In this document: positions 8,301-16,124 of the stretch, piece after piece
Layout: each line of letters opens with the position of its first letter
Numbering within the stretch: position 1 is the stretch's first letter
DNA from: Methylobacterium cerastii
GTDB taxonomy: Bacteria; Pseudomonadota; Alphaproteobacteria; Rhizobiales; Beijerinckiaceae
Assembly: GCF_022179125.1 (NCBI RefSeq)
Contig: NZ_BPQG01000016.1
Location: 1 to 64,000, forward strand
DNA: 64,000 bases
Direction of reading: 5' to 3'
Made by a program: the position numbers and the translations under genes
The notes under the pieces: generated by a model
Database searches by the model: none
What the model was told of the DNA's origin: nothing
The model's input: only the letters and a program-made list of their open reading frames with translations

Positions 8301-9149
8301 TCAGCGCATCCCGGGGCTGGTGAAGACCTGCGCCGCCGGGGCGATCACGACGAGGTTCCCGCACGGCGCCTGGCGCGAGAGCACCGCGCTGGCCACGCCC
8401 CAGACGAACAGGCCGCGCCGGTCCTGCCCGACCACGGGCCCGCCGGAATCGCCGAAGCAGACGCGGCCGCCGTTCACGCGGGCGACCGTCAGCCCGGTGC
8501 TCGACGCCGCGACGGGCGTCAGGCCGACCGTGCGCAGCCGGCCGACCGTGCGGCCGGACACGCCGGTCCCGGCGACGCGCAGGCTGCGGGGCACCCGGCT
8601 CGGATCGGTGGCGAGCGGGACCGGCACGCGGTCGCGCACCGGCTCGGCGAGGCGCAGGACGGCGAGGTCGAGCGACAGGGTGTTCAGGTCGACGTCGACC
8701 ACGTTCGAGGTCATCTGCCCGGGGTCGGGGCTGTAGCGCGCGGTCACGCGGGCGGTGCGGACCGGCTTCACCGGCTCACTGCCGCGGAAGAACACGACGA
8801 GCGAGCCGAGCGGATCGCCGTTGACGCAATGGGCCGCCGTGAGGATCAGGTCCGGGGCGATCAGGACGCCGGTGCAGCGCGAGAGGTGCAGGCCGTCCCC
8901 GGGGTCGGTCACGGTGCCGAGCCCGACGGTGGCCTGCGCGAGCGCGTCGCCCGCCCGCCCCGCGGCGCCGCCCTCGATCGCCGCCGCCGGCGCGGCCCCG
9001 AGCGCGAGCGCGAGCAGGGGCAAGGCGAGGTAGGCGATGGCGAGGTGGGGGGTGGCGAAGCCGGGAACGGAGAGGCGCGCATGCGGGCGAGCGGCCGCTC
9101 GGGACGGGATCGAAATTCTGAGCACGCAGGCCTCGAAGATGTGGGACAC
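8301..9149 (-). CDS. Trypsin-like (S1 family) serine protease, secreted
   Basis: About 282 residues. The chymotrypsin-fold catalytic triad is visible: His in LTAAHCVNG, Asp in LDLAVLRL, Ser in CFGDSGGPVVG. A hydrophobic segment (LALPLLALALGAAPAAA) ahead of IEGG looks like a signal peptide; the IEGG could mark the mature N-terminus. The start is uncertain. A GTG at 9149 gives a long, basic pre-signal region, a TTG at 9185 would be longer, and there is no ATG close to the hydrophobic stretch. The protein is probably periplasmic or secreted. It is monocistronic, with divergent spacing to the small protein at 9216-9467. Confidence 0.87.
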   Translation of the reverse strand: MSHIFEACVLRISIPSRAAARPHARLSVPGFATPHLAIAYLALPLLALALGAAPAAAIEGGAAGRAGDALAQATVGLGTVTDPGDGLHLSRCTGVLIAPDLILTAAHCVNGDPLGSLVVFFRGSEPVKPVRTARVTARYSPDPGQMTSNVVDVDLNTLSLDLAVLRLAEPVRDRVPVPLATDPSRVPRSLRVAGTGVSGRTVGRLRTVGLTPVAASSTGLTVARVNGGRVCFGDSGGPVVGQDRRGLFVWGVASAVLSRQAPCGNLVVIAPAAQVFTSPGMR

Positions 9150-9215
9150 GTCGTCCAGACATCGTCCGCGCCCGTCCGGGGGCAAGCGGGCGCGAGGACG
9201 CGGGGCGTCGCGCCC

Positions 9216-9467
9216 TCAGGAATCGCGGCGGGTGTCGTCCTTCGCCTCGAGGTCCTTCAGCATGGCGATCACCGAGCGGCGGAGCTCCGCGTCGCCGATG
9301 GATTGGAACAGCCGCAGCAATTCGGCAGGGTCCGGATCGGAGGCCTGGACGCCGGTGCGCGGGCCGAGGAAGAACGCCGTGTCGACGCGAAGCAGTTCCG
9401 CGATCTTGCCCAGCAGGATCTGCGCCCGTTCGGATCGATCCGATCCGTCGTTCCGGCCGTCCTCCAC
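9216..9467 (-). CDS. Small hypothetical protein divergent from luxR
   Basis: About 83 residues with a GTG start supported by AAGGAG seven bases upstream. The sequence is helical and charged (ILLGKIAELLRVDTAFFLG, then ELLRLFQSIGDAELRRSVIAMLKDLEA). It resembles the C-terminal half of Xre/Cro-type regulators that follow their HTH, but no HTH is present. It diverges from the LuxR gene across a 174-base AT-richer spacer, so the two could share control. It may be a small regulator or adaptor; function unknown. Confidence 0.65.
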   Translation of the reverse strand: MEDGRNDGSDRSERAQILLGKIAELLRVDTAFFLGPRTGVQASDPDPAELLRLFQSIGDAELRRSVIAMLKDLEAKDDTRRDS

Positions 9468-9641
9468 GGTGGGCTCCTTACGCCACGGTCTCGTTATGCA
9501 ACCTAGAATAAACTTACAAGACTCTATAAACAGGGCAGGATGGTGTCTGTCCAGCCGCCGGACGCGATATCCGTCGCGTCCGCGACCGGCGGGCGACGGC
9601 CGGCTCCGTCGTACGGCTCCTGCGAAAGGGCTGCGCAACGC
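9468..9641. promoter_or_regulatory. Divergent promoter region between the 83-residue ORF and luxR
   Basis: A/T content rises between about 9495 and 9535 (AATAAACTTACAAGACTCTATAAA), unlike the surrounding 70% GC, consistent with promoter elements serving both directions. No clear lux-box palindrome was found here, so autoinduction of luxR itself is not evident. Confidence 0.4.
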
Positions 9642-10373
9642 ATGATCACGAAGGCCCTCGACGTCACCTACGGCCTGTTCCAGGCCTTCGACCGGGCCGG
9701 CTCGGTCGACGCGTTGGACCGCACGCTGCTCGACGCGGTGTCCAAGCTCGGCGTCGAGAGCACGTTCGCCGGCATCATCCCGATCCCCGGCACCAGCCGT
9801 CGCGACCAGGCGGCCCACGTCCTGCTCGACAGCACGCCGCCCGGGTGGACCGAGCGCTACTTCAAGGCCGGCCACCTCTTCCGCGATCCGACCATCCGCC
9901 GCCTGACCGCCGACCTGACCCCGTTCCGCTGGTCCGACATCGAGCCGGCCTACCGCGCCGACGCCGCCGCCCGGCGGGTGATGGACGAGGCCGGCGACTT
10001 CCGCCTGCGCCAGGGCTTCACCGTGCCGCTGATCACCCTCGACGGGCGCGTCGCAGGGTTCAGCTTCGGTGCCGAGCGGTTCGACCCGTCGCCGGAGCTG
10101 CGCGGCATGCTGCAGCTCGTGGCGAGCTACGCCTTCGGCCGGTCGATCGCGCTCGGCGAAGGACCGCCGCGGCCGGAGGTCCGGCTGACCCCGCGCGAGC
10201 GCGAGGCCCTGCAATGGGCCGCCGACGGCAAGACCGAGTGGGAGATCGGCGAGCTGATGTCGATCTCCGAGCACGGCGCCGAGAAGCACCTGCGCTCGAT
10301 CCGGACCAAGCTCGGCACCGCAAGCCGGACGCACGCGGTCGCGGAAGGGTTTCGTCGCGGGTTGCTGAAGTAG
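9642..10373 (+). CDS. LuxR-family quorum-sensing transcriptional regulator
   Basis: About 243 residues. The N-terminal ~165 residues form an autoinducer-binding domain, with the expected W and Y/D pattern around GWTERYFKAGHLFRDP and PFRW. The C-terminal ~65 residues are a LuxR HTH (LTPREREALQWAADGKTEWEIGELM and the recognition helix around EHGAEKHLRSI). It is directly upstream of a luxI-type synthase on the same strand. The start is ambiguous: the ATG at 9642 begins the conserved domain, and an ATG at 9540 preceded by CAGGGCAGG would add 34 low-conservation residues. It probably binds the acyl-homoserine lactone made by the next gene and activates from the palindrome at 10504-10521. Confidence 0.9.
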   Translation: MITKALDVTYGLFQAFDRAGSVDALDRTLLDAVSKLGVESTFAGIIPIPGTSRRDQAAHVLLDSTPPGWTERYFKAGHLFRDPTIRRLTADLTPFRWSDIEPAYRADAAARRVMDEAGDFRLRQGFTVPLITLDGRVAGFSFGAERFDPSPELRGMLQLVASYAFGRSIALGEGPPRPEVRLTPREREALQWAADGKTEWEIGELMSISEHGAEKHLRSIRTKLGTASRTHAVAEGFRRGLLK

Positions 10374-10503
10374 GCGCAGCAAGCCCTCGTATCGGATACC
10401 GGTTCGTCGAAAACGGCTGCCGGCGAGGTGGCGGCGCGGCCGACCGCAAACGCGGACGGATTGATCAAATCCAGTCAAGCTGCGCCAATTTTAAGTGCAG
10501 AAT

Positions 10504-10521
10504 AGTACGCGAACGCGTACT
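10504..10521. promoter_or_regulatory. lux-box-like 18-bp palindrome
   Basis: Perfect dyad AGTACGCG-AA-CGCGTACT, centred about 48 bases upstream of the luxI ATG. Length, symmetry and position match lux boxes, the sites bound by LuxR dimers. It lies just after a T-rich run and before the probable -10 region, so the regulator encoded immediately upstream could activate luxI from it. Binding is inferred from family knowledge, not shown. Confidence 0.7.
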
Positions 10522-10560
10522 TTCGGAGAAATACTTAGGAACGATACTGACGGCCAATCA

Positions 10561-11205
10561 ATGGAGGCCGTCTTGATCCATATCGTCACCCCTGAGAACG
10601 TCGATCGTTACCGCGATGCCATGGAGCAGGCCTATCGCCTGCGGCACCAAGTCTTCGTCGAAGAGAAGGGCTGGCACGACCTCGCCAAGCCCGACGGACG
10701 CGAGATCGACCAGTTCGACGACGGCCACGCCGTCCACATGCTGGCGATGCAGGAGGACCGCGTCGTCGGCTACCAGCGCATGCTGCCGACCACCCGCCCC
10801 TACCTGCTCACCGAGGTGCTGCCGGAGCTCTGCGAGGTCGAGGCGCCGCGCAGCGCCCGGGTCTGGGAGTGGACCCGCTACGCCGTGCAGCGGGACGTGC
10901 GCGACCGCGGCCGCATCCTGAGCCCGGTCGGCAGCGCGCTGCTCGCCGGCATCGTCGAGTGGGGCCTGGAGAGCGGCATCGAGTCGATCGTCATCGAGAT
11001 GAACCCGCTCTGGCTGCTGCGCCTCGTGCAGCTGCATTTCCGGGTGACGCCCCTCGGCCTGCCCTGCCGGATCGCCGGCGAGGACACCCTCGCCGTGGTC
11101 GCGGCCTTCGACGTGCGCACGCTCCGGCGCCTGCGCGAGACCCGGGGCGACGCCGCCTCCGTGCTCACCGCCCGGCCCGCCCTGCCCCAGCGCCTGGCCA
11201 GCTGA
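10561..11205 (+). CDS. Acyl-homoserine-lactone synthase (LuxI family)
   Basis: About 214 residues. It makes a homoserine-lactone autoinducer from SAM and an acyl donor. Family-invariant residues are seen: R in YRLRHQVFV, F and W in VFVEEKGW, D/D in IDQFDD, R in GYQRMLPT, and E/R around VWEWTRYAV. The sequence, including DGREIDQFDD, is closest in feel to the RpaI/BjaI group that uses aryl- or branched acyl-CoAs, so the product need not be a long-chain AHL; this is an inference. The start may really be the TTG at 10573: GGAGG ends 5 bases before it, and related proteins begin near IHIV. It is downstream of luxR and of the 10504 palindrome. Confidence 0.93.
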   Translation: MEAVLIHIVTPENVDRYRDAMEQAYRLRHQVFVEEKGWHDLAKPDGREIDQFDDGHAVHMLAMQEDRVVGYQRMLPTTRPYLLTEVLPELCEVEAPRSARVWEWTRYAVQRDVRDRGRILSPVGSALLAGIVEWGLESGIESIVIEMNPLWLLRLVQLHFRVTPLGLPCRIAGEDTLAVVAAFDVRTLRRLRETRGDAASVLTARPALPQRLAS

Positions 11206-11269
11206 GACCCGTCCGCTCCGGCGGCGCCGCCGCCGGACCCCCGACAGACGCCAACACGCGAACGCACCG

Positions 11270-11464
11270 ATGACCCGCCAGACCCTTCCCGCCCCCACCG
11301 AGCCCGACAACCCGATGGAGCGCCTCGCCGAGATCTGCATCGAGGCGCACGGCCTGATCGAGGAAGCCGGCACGCCGGAGATGAAGGCGACCCTCGAGGC
11401 CCTCCTCGTCCGGGTCGGCTTCGGCCTCGCCGAGCGCCTCGCGACGCAGCACCCCACGGCCTGA
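11270..11464 (+). CDS. Small hypothetical protein downstream of luxI
   Basis: 64 residues, acidic and helical (PMERLAEICIEAHGLIEEAG, then MKATLEALLVRVGFGLAERLA). It is 64 bases from the luxI stop on the same strand and could be part of the quorum-sensing transcript. No family recognised. Its stop codon is also the first triplet of dispersed repeat A. Confidence 0.6.
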   Translation: MTRQTLPAPTEPDNPMERLAEICIEAHGLIEEAGTPEMKATLEALLVRVGFGLAERLATQHPTA

Positions 11465-11573
11465 CAAGGCCTTTCGCTTGATCGAAGCGGAGGCCGTGTC
11501 AGGCAAGCCCGCGCGGCGCTTGAGCGAAGCCCGAATCCGCCATCCCGAAGGGATCGACCGGATTTGGTCTGAT
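11462..11573 (+). repeat. Dispersed repeat A, copy 1
   Basis: About 110 bases nearly identical to 47904-48027. It opens with an imperfect stem-loop (TGACAAGGCCTTTCGCT / AGCGGAGGCCGTGTCA) that starts on the stop codon of the preceding gene. A conserved tail follows, containing CAGGCAAGCCCGCGCGGCGC and CATCCCGAAGGGATCGACCG. It probably acts as a 3' stem-loop/terminator and belongs to a REP-like family. Confidence 0.8.
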
Positions 11574-11761
11574 CCCGCGCGCCCGGCCGGTGCCGCGTCC
11601 GCCGCCGGTCCGAAGGGGCCGGCGGCGCGTCCCGTCCGGCCGCCGGATTCGTTCCTGACGGACTTGTCCACCGCTCTTCCGGCGACCTCGGAGGATGGGA
11701 AACCGACTGGTAACGGACGCCGCGCCACGGTGTCCCCCGACCAGCACCGGAACCCGGACCG

Positions 11762-11974
11762 ATGATGACCAAGGACCAGCTCGCGACCGAGCTGAAGCGC
11801 ATCGCGACGACGCAGATCAGCGACATCACGCGCGCCGTGAAGGAAGGCCAGAAGTCCATCGCCCTCAACGAGGTGCGGGACATGGCCCACCGCCTCGAAC
11901 GCCTGGCCGACGCCTTCCATCCGCGGCTCATCCCGGCGGCAGACGCCGCCGACCCCGGCGCCCAGGCCGCCTGA
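11762..11974 (+). CDS. Small hypothetical protein
   Basis: 70 residues. A helical N-terminal two-thirds (TKDQLATELKRIATTQISDI, then KSIALNEVRDMAHRLERLADAF) is followed by an Ala/Pro-rich tail. Codon use is typical. It is followed 2 bases after its stop by a strong hairpin, which supports it being a real transcribed unit. No family recognised. Confidence 0.55.
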   Translation: MMTKDQLATELKRIATTQISDITRAVKEGQKSIALNEVRDMAHRLERLADAFHPRLIPAADAADPGAQAA

Positions 11975-11976
11975 CA

Positions 11977-12011
11977 CCAGCCCTCGATGAGCCCGCCTCA
12001 TCGAGGGCTGG
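11977..12011. terminator. 15-bp perfect hairpin after the 70-residue ORF
   Basis: CCAGCCCTCGATGAG pairs perfectly with CTCATCGAGGGCTGG around a CCCGC loop, two bases past the stop codon. There is no T-tract, but stem strength and position fit a transcription end or an mRNA-stabilising structure. Confidence 0.65.
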
Positions 12012-12049
12012 CCCCCGCGATTGCGGGGCGGCGGCAATCCGCCGGACCT

Positions 12050-12067
12050 CATGGGTCCCGACCCATG
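12050..12067. promoter_or_regulatory. 8-bp inverted repeat upstream of the DUF6894-like gene
   Basis: CATGGGTC-CC-GACCCATG, about 70 bases upstream of the ATG at 12135. Symmetry and spacing would fit a dimeric repressor site; no regulator is assigned. Confidence 0.35.
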
Positions 12068-12134
12068 GGACTTGCCATCGACCGTCGTCGGAGGTCCGCC
12101 GGCCCACGCAACCTGAGGAACGGGGCGTTCGATC

Positions 12135-12656
12135 ATGATCCACGCATACTTCAACATCCGCCTCGACGACGCCTTCCTGCCGGAACGCACCGGGCAGCTC
12201 GTCCAGGACGCCGAGGAGGCGCGCGCGGTGGCGCGCACCATCATCCGCCGCCTCGTCGTCCAGCACGGCGGCGAGCCGCGCCTGCTGAACGCCGTGATGG
12301 CGGTCACCGACGCGGACGGCGCCAGCATCCTCGACCTGTCGTTCTTCGAGGCGCTCTACGTCCCCGTCGCGGCGCCGGAGCGCGCGGGCGCCGGGCGTCC
12401 GCGCTCGGGCCTGCGCGGCCAAATGGCTGATGGTGTGGCGGGTCGGATGGCGGGTCGAGTGGCGGCCACGTTCGGCGGCCGGGCGGCCGCGGCGTTCGCG
12501 GGCCTGGCTGCACGGATGCGCATGCTGCCCGCGCATCCGCGTCTCGCCGACGCGCTGCCGAGGCTGCGCGCGCATCTCGCGGCGGCGTCCGACCTGCTGT
12601 CGTTCCGGCGCGACCCGCGCCAGCGCTTCACGCTCCAGATCGAACCGGGCCGCTGA
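12135..12656 (+). CDS. DUF6894-like small protein with C-terminal extension
   Basis: About 173 residues. The first ~75 residues (HAYFNIRLDDAF, then VQDAEEARAVARTII) follow the pattern of the short DUF6894 proteins common in Methylobacterium, which have a D-D/E..A....A core. The remaining ~100 residues are an Ala/Arg-rich extension of low complexity (MAGRVAATFGGRAAAAFAGLA) without motifs. The start is the ATG after GATC; RBS is weak. The assignment to the family is tentative. Confidence 0.5.
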   Translation: MIHAYFNIRLDDAFLPERTGQLVQDAEEARAVARTIIRRLVVQHGGEPRLLNAVMAVTDADGASILDLSFFEALYVPVAAPERAGAGRPRSGLRGQMADGVAGRMAGRVAATFGGRAAAAFAGLAARMRMLPAHPRLADALPRLRAHLAAASDLLSFRRDPRQRFTLQIEPGR

Positions 12657-12669
12657 CGGCGGGCGGCGC

Positions 12670-13569
12670 TCAGCCGACGAGGGCCAGCGCCTCCGCCTCG
12701 TCCTGAGGGATCACGTCGACCTCGACCTTGAGCTTCTGCTTGCCCGAGCCGCTGACGATGCCGTCGATCGGGGCGACGTCGCCGTAGTCGCGCCCGCGGG
12801 CCACGACGATGTGGTCGTCGCGCACGCCGATGCCGTTGGTCGGATCGAGGCCGAGCCAGCCGTCGCCGCACCAGACCGCGACCCAGGCGTGGCTCGCGTC
12901 GGCGCCGCGCAGGCGCGGCCGGCCGGCCGGCGGGATCGTCCGGAGATACCCGCTGACATAGGCCGCCGGCAGCCCCATCCCGCGCAGGCCCGCGATCATC
13001 ACGTGGGCGAAGTCCTGGCAGACCCCGGCGCGCAGGGCGAAGGCCTCCGAGAGCGGCGTGTGCACGTCCGTGGCCTTCGCGTCGAAGCGGAAGTCGGCGC
13101 GGATGCGCGTCATCAGGTCGAAGGCGGCGCCGTAGGCGCTGCGCCCGGGCGAGAAGCTCTTTCGCGCATAGTCGGTCACGTCGGGCAGCAGCGGCACCCG
13201 GGCGCTGGGGAACAGGAAGTGGACCGGCGCGTCCGCCCCGAGGTCGCGGGACGCGATCGCGGCCGCCCGCGCCGCCTCCCAGCCGCGGCCGGATTCGGGG
13301 GCGGGCGGCGGCGCGCGCTCGACCCGCACCTTCGACAGCGCCTCGACCCGGAACCGGGTGTGCGGCGCGTCCAGGGTGATGCCCACGGTCTCGATGCCGA
13401 ACGTGTCGCGCCGGATCACCGCGGTGGCCGGGCTCGGGTCGATCGTCACCACGCTCTCGATCACCGACTGGCCCTCGCCCTCGGCGGGCTTCAGGCGCAG
13501 CGAGCAGCGCGCGAAGCTCACGGGCTTCGCGTAGGTGTAGGTGGTGACGTGGCGCAGCGTGTAGATCAC
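12670..13569 (-). CDS. Transglutaminase-like cysteine peptidase-fold protein
   Basis: About 299 residues. The N-terminal beta domain (YTLRHVTTYTYAKPVSFARC) is the bacterial transglutaminase N-terminal type. The catalytic core has Cys in RAGVCQDFAHVMI, His in DASHAWVAVW and Asp in LGLDPTNG. The GTG start overlaps the stop of the upstream ATP-grasp/alpha-E gene by four bases, so the two are translationally coupled. Proteins of this type occur in predicted amidoligase operons with ATP-grasp and alpha-E partners. They are thought to cleave or transfer amide bonds in a peptide made by the ligase; this role is a published prediction for the family, not a demonstrated one. Confidence 0.92.
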   Translation of the reverse strand: MIYTLRHVTTYTYAKPVSFARCSLRLKPAEGEGQSVIESVVTIDPSPATAVIRRDTFGIETVGITLDAPHTRFRVEALSKVRVERAPPPAPESGRGWEAARAAAIASRDLGADAPVHFLFPSARVPLLPDVTDYARKSFSPGRSAYGAAFDLMTRIRADFRFDAKATDVHTPLSEAFALRAGVCQDFAHVMIAGLRGMGLPAAYVSGYLRTIPPAGRPRLRGADASHAWVAVWCGDGWLGLDPTNGIGVRDDHIVVARGRDYGDVAPIDGIVSGSGKQKLKVEVDVIPQDEAEALALVG

Positions 13570-16124
13570 GCCAGCCCCGCCAGCTTCTCGGGCCGCAGGG
13601 CGTGGGGGCCGTTGGGGAAGTAGCGGCCGGCGATGGTGTCGGCGAGCCGCTCCAGGTCGTCCTCGATCCGCGTCAGCCCGACGACGTCGAAGTCGGCGGC
13701 CTCGCCGCTGCGGAGCGCCGCCACGATCCGTGCGGCCAGGCGGCAATGCGGCTCGGGGATGCCGTCGGCCGAAAGCGCCGGCAGCTCGGCCAGGTGCCGG
13801 CCGATCGCCTCCGCCTGGAAGGCGACCGAGCGCGGGTTGTAGGGGTCGAGGAGCACCATGTCGCGCACGGGGTCGAGGGCCACGCCCTGCATGTAGCGCG
13901 CGCCGTAGGTGACCTGCGAATCGGTGAGCGACAGCAGCACGCCGAGGCAGTCGGCCCCGGCCTCGTCGTGGGCGAAGGCCAGGGTGAAGGCGCTGGTGTT
14001 GATCGCCCGCTCGATCCGCCGCCCGAGGTCGACGAAGTGCCATCCGGCGGCGCGGTTCATGTTCTCGTGCGTCAGCCCGGAGAGCGCCGCGATGTGGCTC
14101 AGCGCCCGCTCGGCCCGCCCGAGCAGCTGCGATTCGGTGAACGCGCGGGCGGCGTCGAGGGAGAGCAGGTCGATCAGGTCGGCGAGCACCCGCCACGCCT
14201 CGCCCGAGAGCCGGGCGCGCAGGGTCGCCGCGTTGGTGCGCGCCGAGATCACGTGGGCGCGGGCCGAGCCGTGCACCTCGCGCCCGACCAGGGCCTCCTG
14301 CGCCAGCGCCGCGGTCGGCATGTCAGCGGACCGGGTCGCGCCCCATTCCTCCAGCAGCGCGCGGATGCGCAAGGCGGTGGGGGCCTCGGTGTCGCCCGAG
14401 ATGTCGGTGACGACGGCGTCGCCCACGCTGCGCAGATGCGCCAGCGTCAGGCGGATCACCGCCTCCGCGCGCTCGACGTAGCGGCCGAACCAGAACAGGC
14501 TGTCGGCCGCCCGCGAGGGCAGGTGACCGGAGATGCGCCGCACCCGCGGCGTGGCCTGCTGCCCGAGATGCCGGACGTCGACCGGGTTCTCGGAGAGGAT
14601 CCAGACGTCGGCCGAGCGGATGCCGAGGCGCATCTCGATCGGGTCGACGTTCTCGCGCTCGGAGACCCGGCAGAAGCCGCCCGGCATCACCCGCCAGCCG
14701 TCGGGGGTGCGGGCCGCGAAGACGCGGAGCGCGAAGGGGCGGGGGACGAGGTGCAGGCCCCGGTCGGTCCGCTCCCAGGCCGGCATGGTCGAGAGCGGGC
14801 CGAGGTCCTGGCCCACGAAGTCGAACGGCCGGTCCCGGAAGGCCGCGAGCACCCGCTCGCGTTCGGCCGCGAGCGCCTGCGGCCCGAGGATCGCGTCGCG
14901 CCCCGCCCCGCGCTGCGGCGTGGCGGCCGGGCGCAGCGTCATCGCGTCGAGGTTGTCCCGGACGTGGGCGAGCCCGGCGGGATCGCCGCACCACCAGGCC
15001 GGCGGGCTCTTCAGCTTCAGGCCCTCGCCGAGGAGGCGCTGGGCGATGCCGTCGAGATAGGGGCTGAGGGCCGCCGACTCGACCACGCCGGAGCCCGGCA
15101 TGTTGGCCATCACCAGGCTGCCGTTGCGCAAGGCCTCGATCACCCCGGGGATGCCGAGCCGCGAGGCCGGGTTGAGCTCCAGCGGATCGAGGAAGTCGCC
15201 GTCGATCCGGCGCCAGACCGCGTCGGCCCGCTTCAGGCCGGAGACGGTGCGCACGTGCAGGCACCCGTCCTGCATGACGAGGTCGTCGCCTTCCACGAGC
15301 ATCAGGCCGAGATAGCGCGCGAGCGCGGCCTGCTCGACGTAGGTGCTGCTGTAGGGGCCCGACGTCAGCAGGCAGATGCGCGGGTCCGAGCGCGCGGCGC
15401 CGGACGCCAGGCCCTCGCGGAACGCCTGGAAGAAGGCGGGGAAGCGCTCGACCTGCAGGCTTTCGAGCACGTCCGGGAAGGTGCGGCCGAGCACCATCCG
15501 GTTCTCCAGGGCGTAGCCGAGGCCGGAGGGCGCCTGCGTCCGGTCGGCCAGCACCCGCCACGCCCCGTCCGGCCCGCGGCCGATGTCGGCGGCGTAGAGC
15601 TTGAGCCAGCGCCCGCCGGGGGGCGAGACCCCCTGCAGCGGGCGCAGGAACTCGGGGCTGCCGGCGACCACGGCCGCGGGCAGCAGGCCGTCGGCGACGA
15701 GGCGGCCCGGCCCGTAGACGTCGGCGAGGACCGCCTCCATCAGCTCGGCCCGCTGGATCAGCCCGGCGCTCAAGCTCCGCCACTCGGCCGCCTCGATCAC
15801 CAGCGGCAGCGAGCCCAGCGGCCAGGCATGCTCGCGCTGGTCGCCGTAGATGCGGAACGAGATGCCGGTGTCGCGGATGTGGCGCTCGGCCGAGACGAAG
15901 CGGGCCATGATCTCGGGCTCGGAGAGCCGCGCGAGCCGTTCCAGCAGCCGGGGCCACGCGCCGCGCGGGCGACCGTCGGCGTCGCGGTACTCGTCCGGGC
16001 GTCCGGGCTCGGGCCGATAGCCGTCGGTCCAGCGGGCGAGCCGGTCGGGCTCGTCCGCCGCGTCCGGCCCGGTCGCCGCCTGATACCCCGCCGTGACCTG
16101 TGCCGCCCCCAGCGTCGAGCTCAT
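13566..16124 (-). CDS. Fused circularly permuted ATP-grasp / alpha-E domain protein
   Basis: About 852 residues. Residues ~60-480 are a circularly permuted ATP-grasp ligase ([53 protein letters not shown]). Residues ~530-850 are an alpha-E domain ([19 protein letters not shown] at its start). In many bacteria these are two adjacent genes; here they are one chain. ATP-grasp enzymes of this class are predicted to form amide bonds between amino acids, and alpha-E domains are helical partners found only with them. The start (ATG at 16124) overlaps the stop of the upstream DUF2126 gene as ATGA. Together with both transglutaminase proteins it forms a three-gene coupled operon. The substrate is unknown. 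Confidence 0.93.
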   Translation of the reverse strand: MSSTLGAAQVTAGYQAATGPDAADEPDRLARWTDGYRPEPGRPDEYRDADGRPRGAWPRLLERLARLSEPEIMARFVSAERHIRDTGISFRIYGDQREHAWPLGSLPLVIEAAEWRSLSAGLIQRAELMEAVLADVYGPGRLVADGLLPAAVVAGSPEFLRPLQGVSPPGGRWLKLYAADIGRGPDGAWRVLADRTQAPSGLGYALENRMVLGRTFPDVLESLQVERFPAFFQAFREGLASGAARSDPRICLLTSGPYSSTYVEQAALARYLGLMLVEGDDLVMQDGCLHVRTVSGLKRADAVWRRIDGDFLDPLELNPASRLGIPGVIEALRNGSLVMANMPGSGVVESAALSPYLDGIAQRLLGEGLKLKSPPAWWCGDPAGLAHVRDNLDAMTLRPAATPQRGAGRDAILGPQALAAERERVLAAFRDRPFDFVGQDLGPLSTMPAWERTDRGLHLVPRPFALRVFAARTPDGWRVMPGGFCRVSERENVDPIEMRLGIRSADVWILSENPVDVRHLGQQATPRVRRISGHLPSRAADSLFWFGRYVERAEAVIRLTLAHLRSVGDAVVTDISGDTEAPTALRIRALLEEWGATRSADMPTAALAQEALVGREVHGSARAHVISARTNAATLRARLSGEAWRVLADLIDLLSLDAARAFTESQLLGRAERALSHIAALSGLTHENMNRAAGWHFVDLGRRIERAINTSAFTLAFAHDEAGADCLGVLLSLTDSQVTYGARYMQGVALDPVRDMVLLDPYNPRSVAFQAEAIGRHLAELPALSADGIPEPHCRLAARIVAALRSGEAADFDVVGLTRIEDDLERLADTIAGRYFPNGPHALRPEKLAGLA

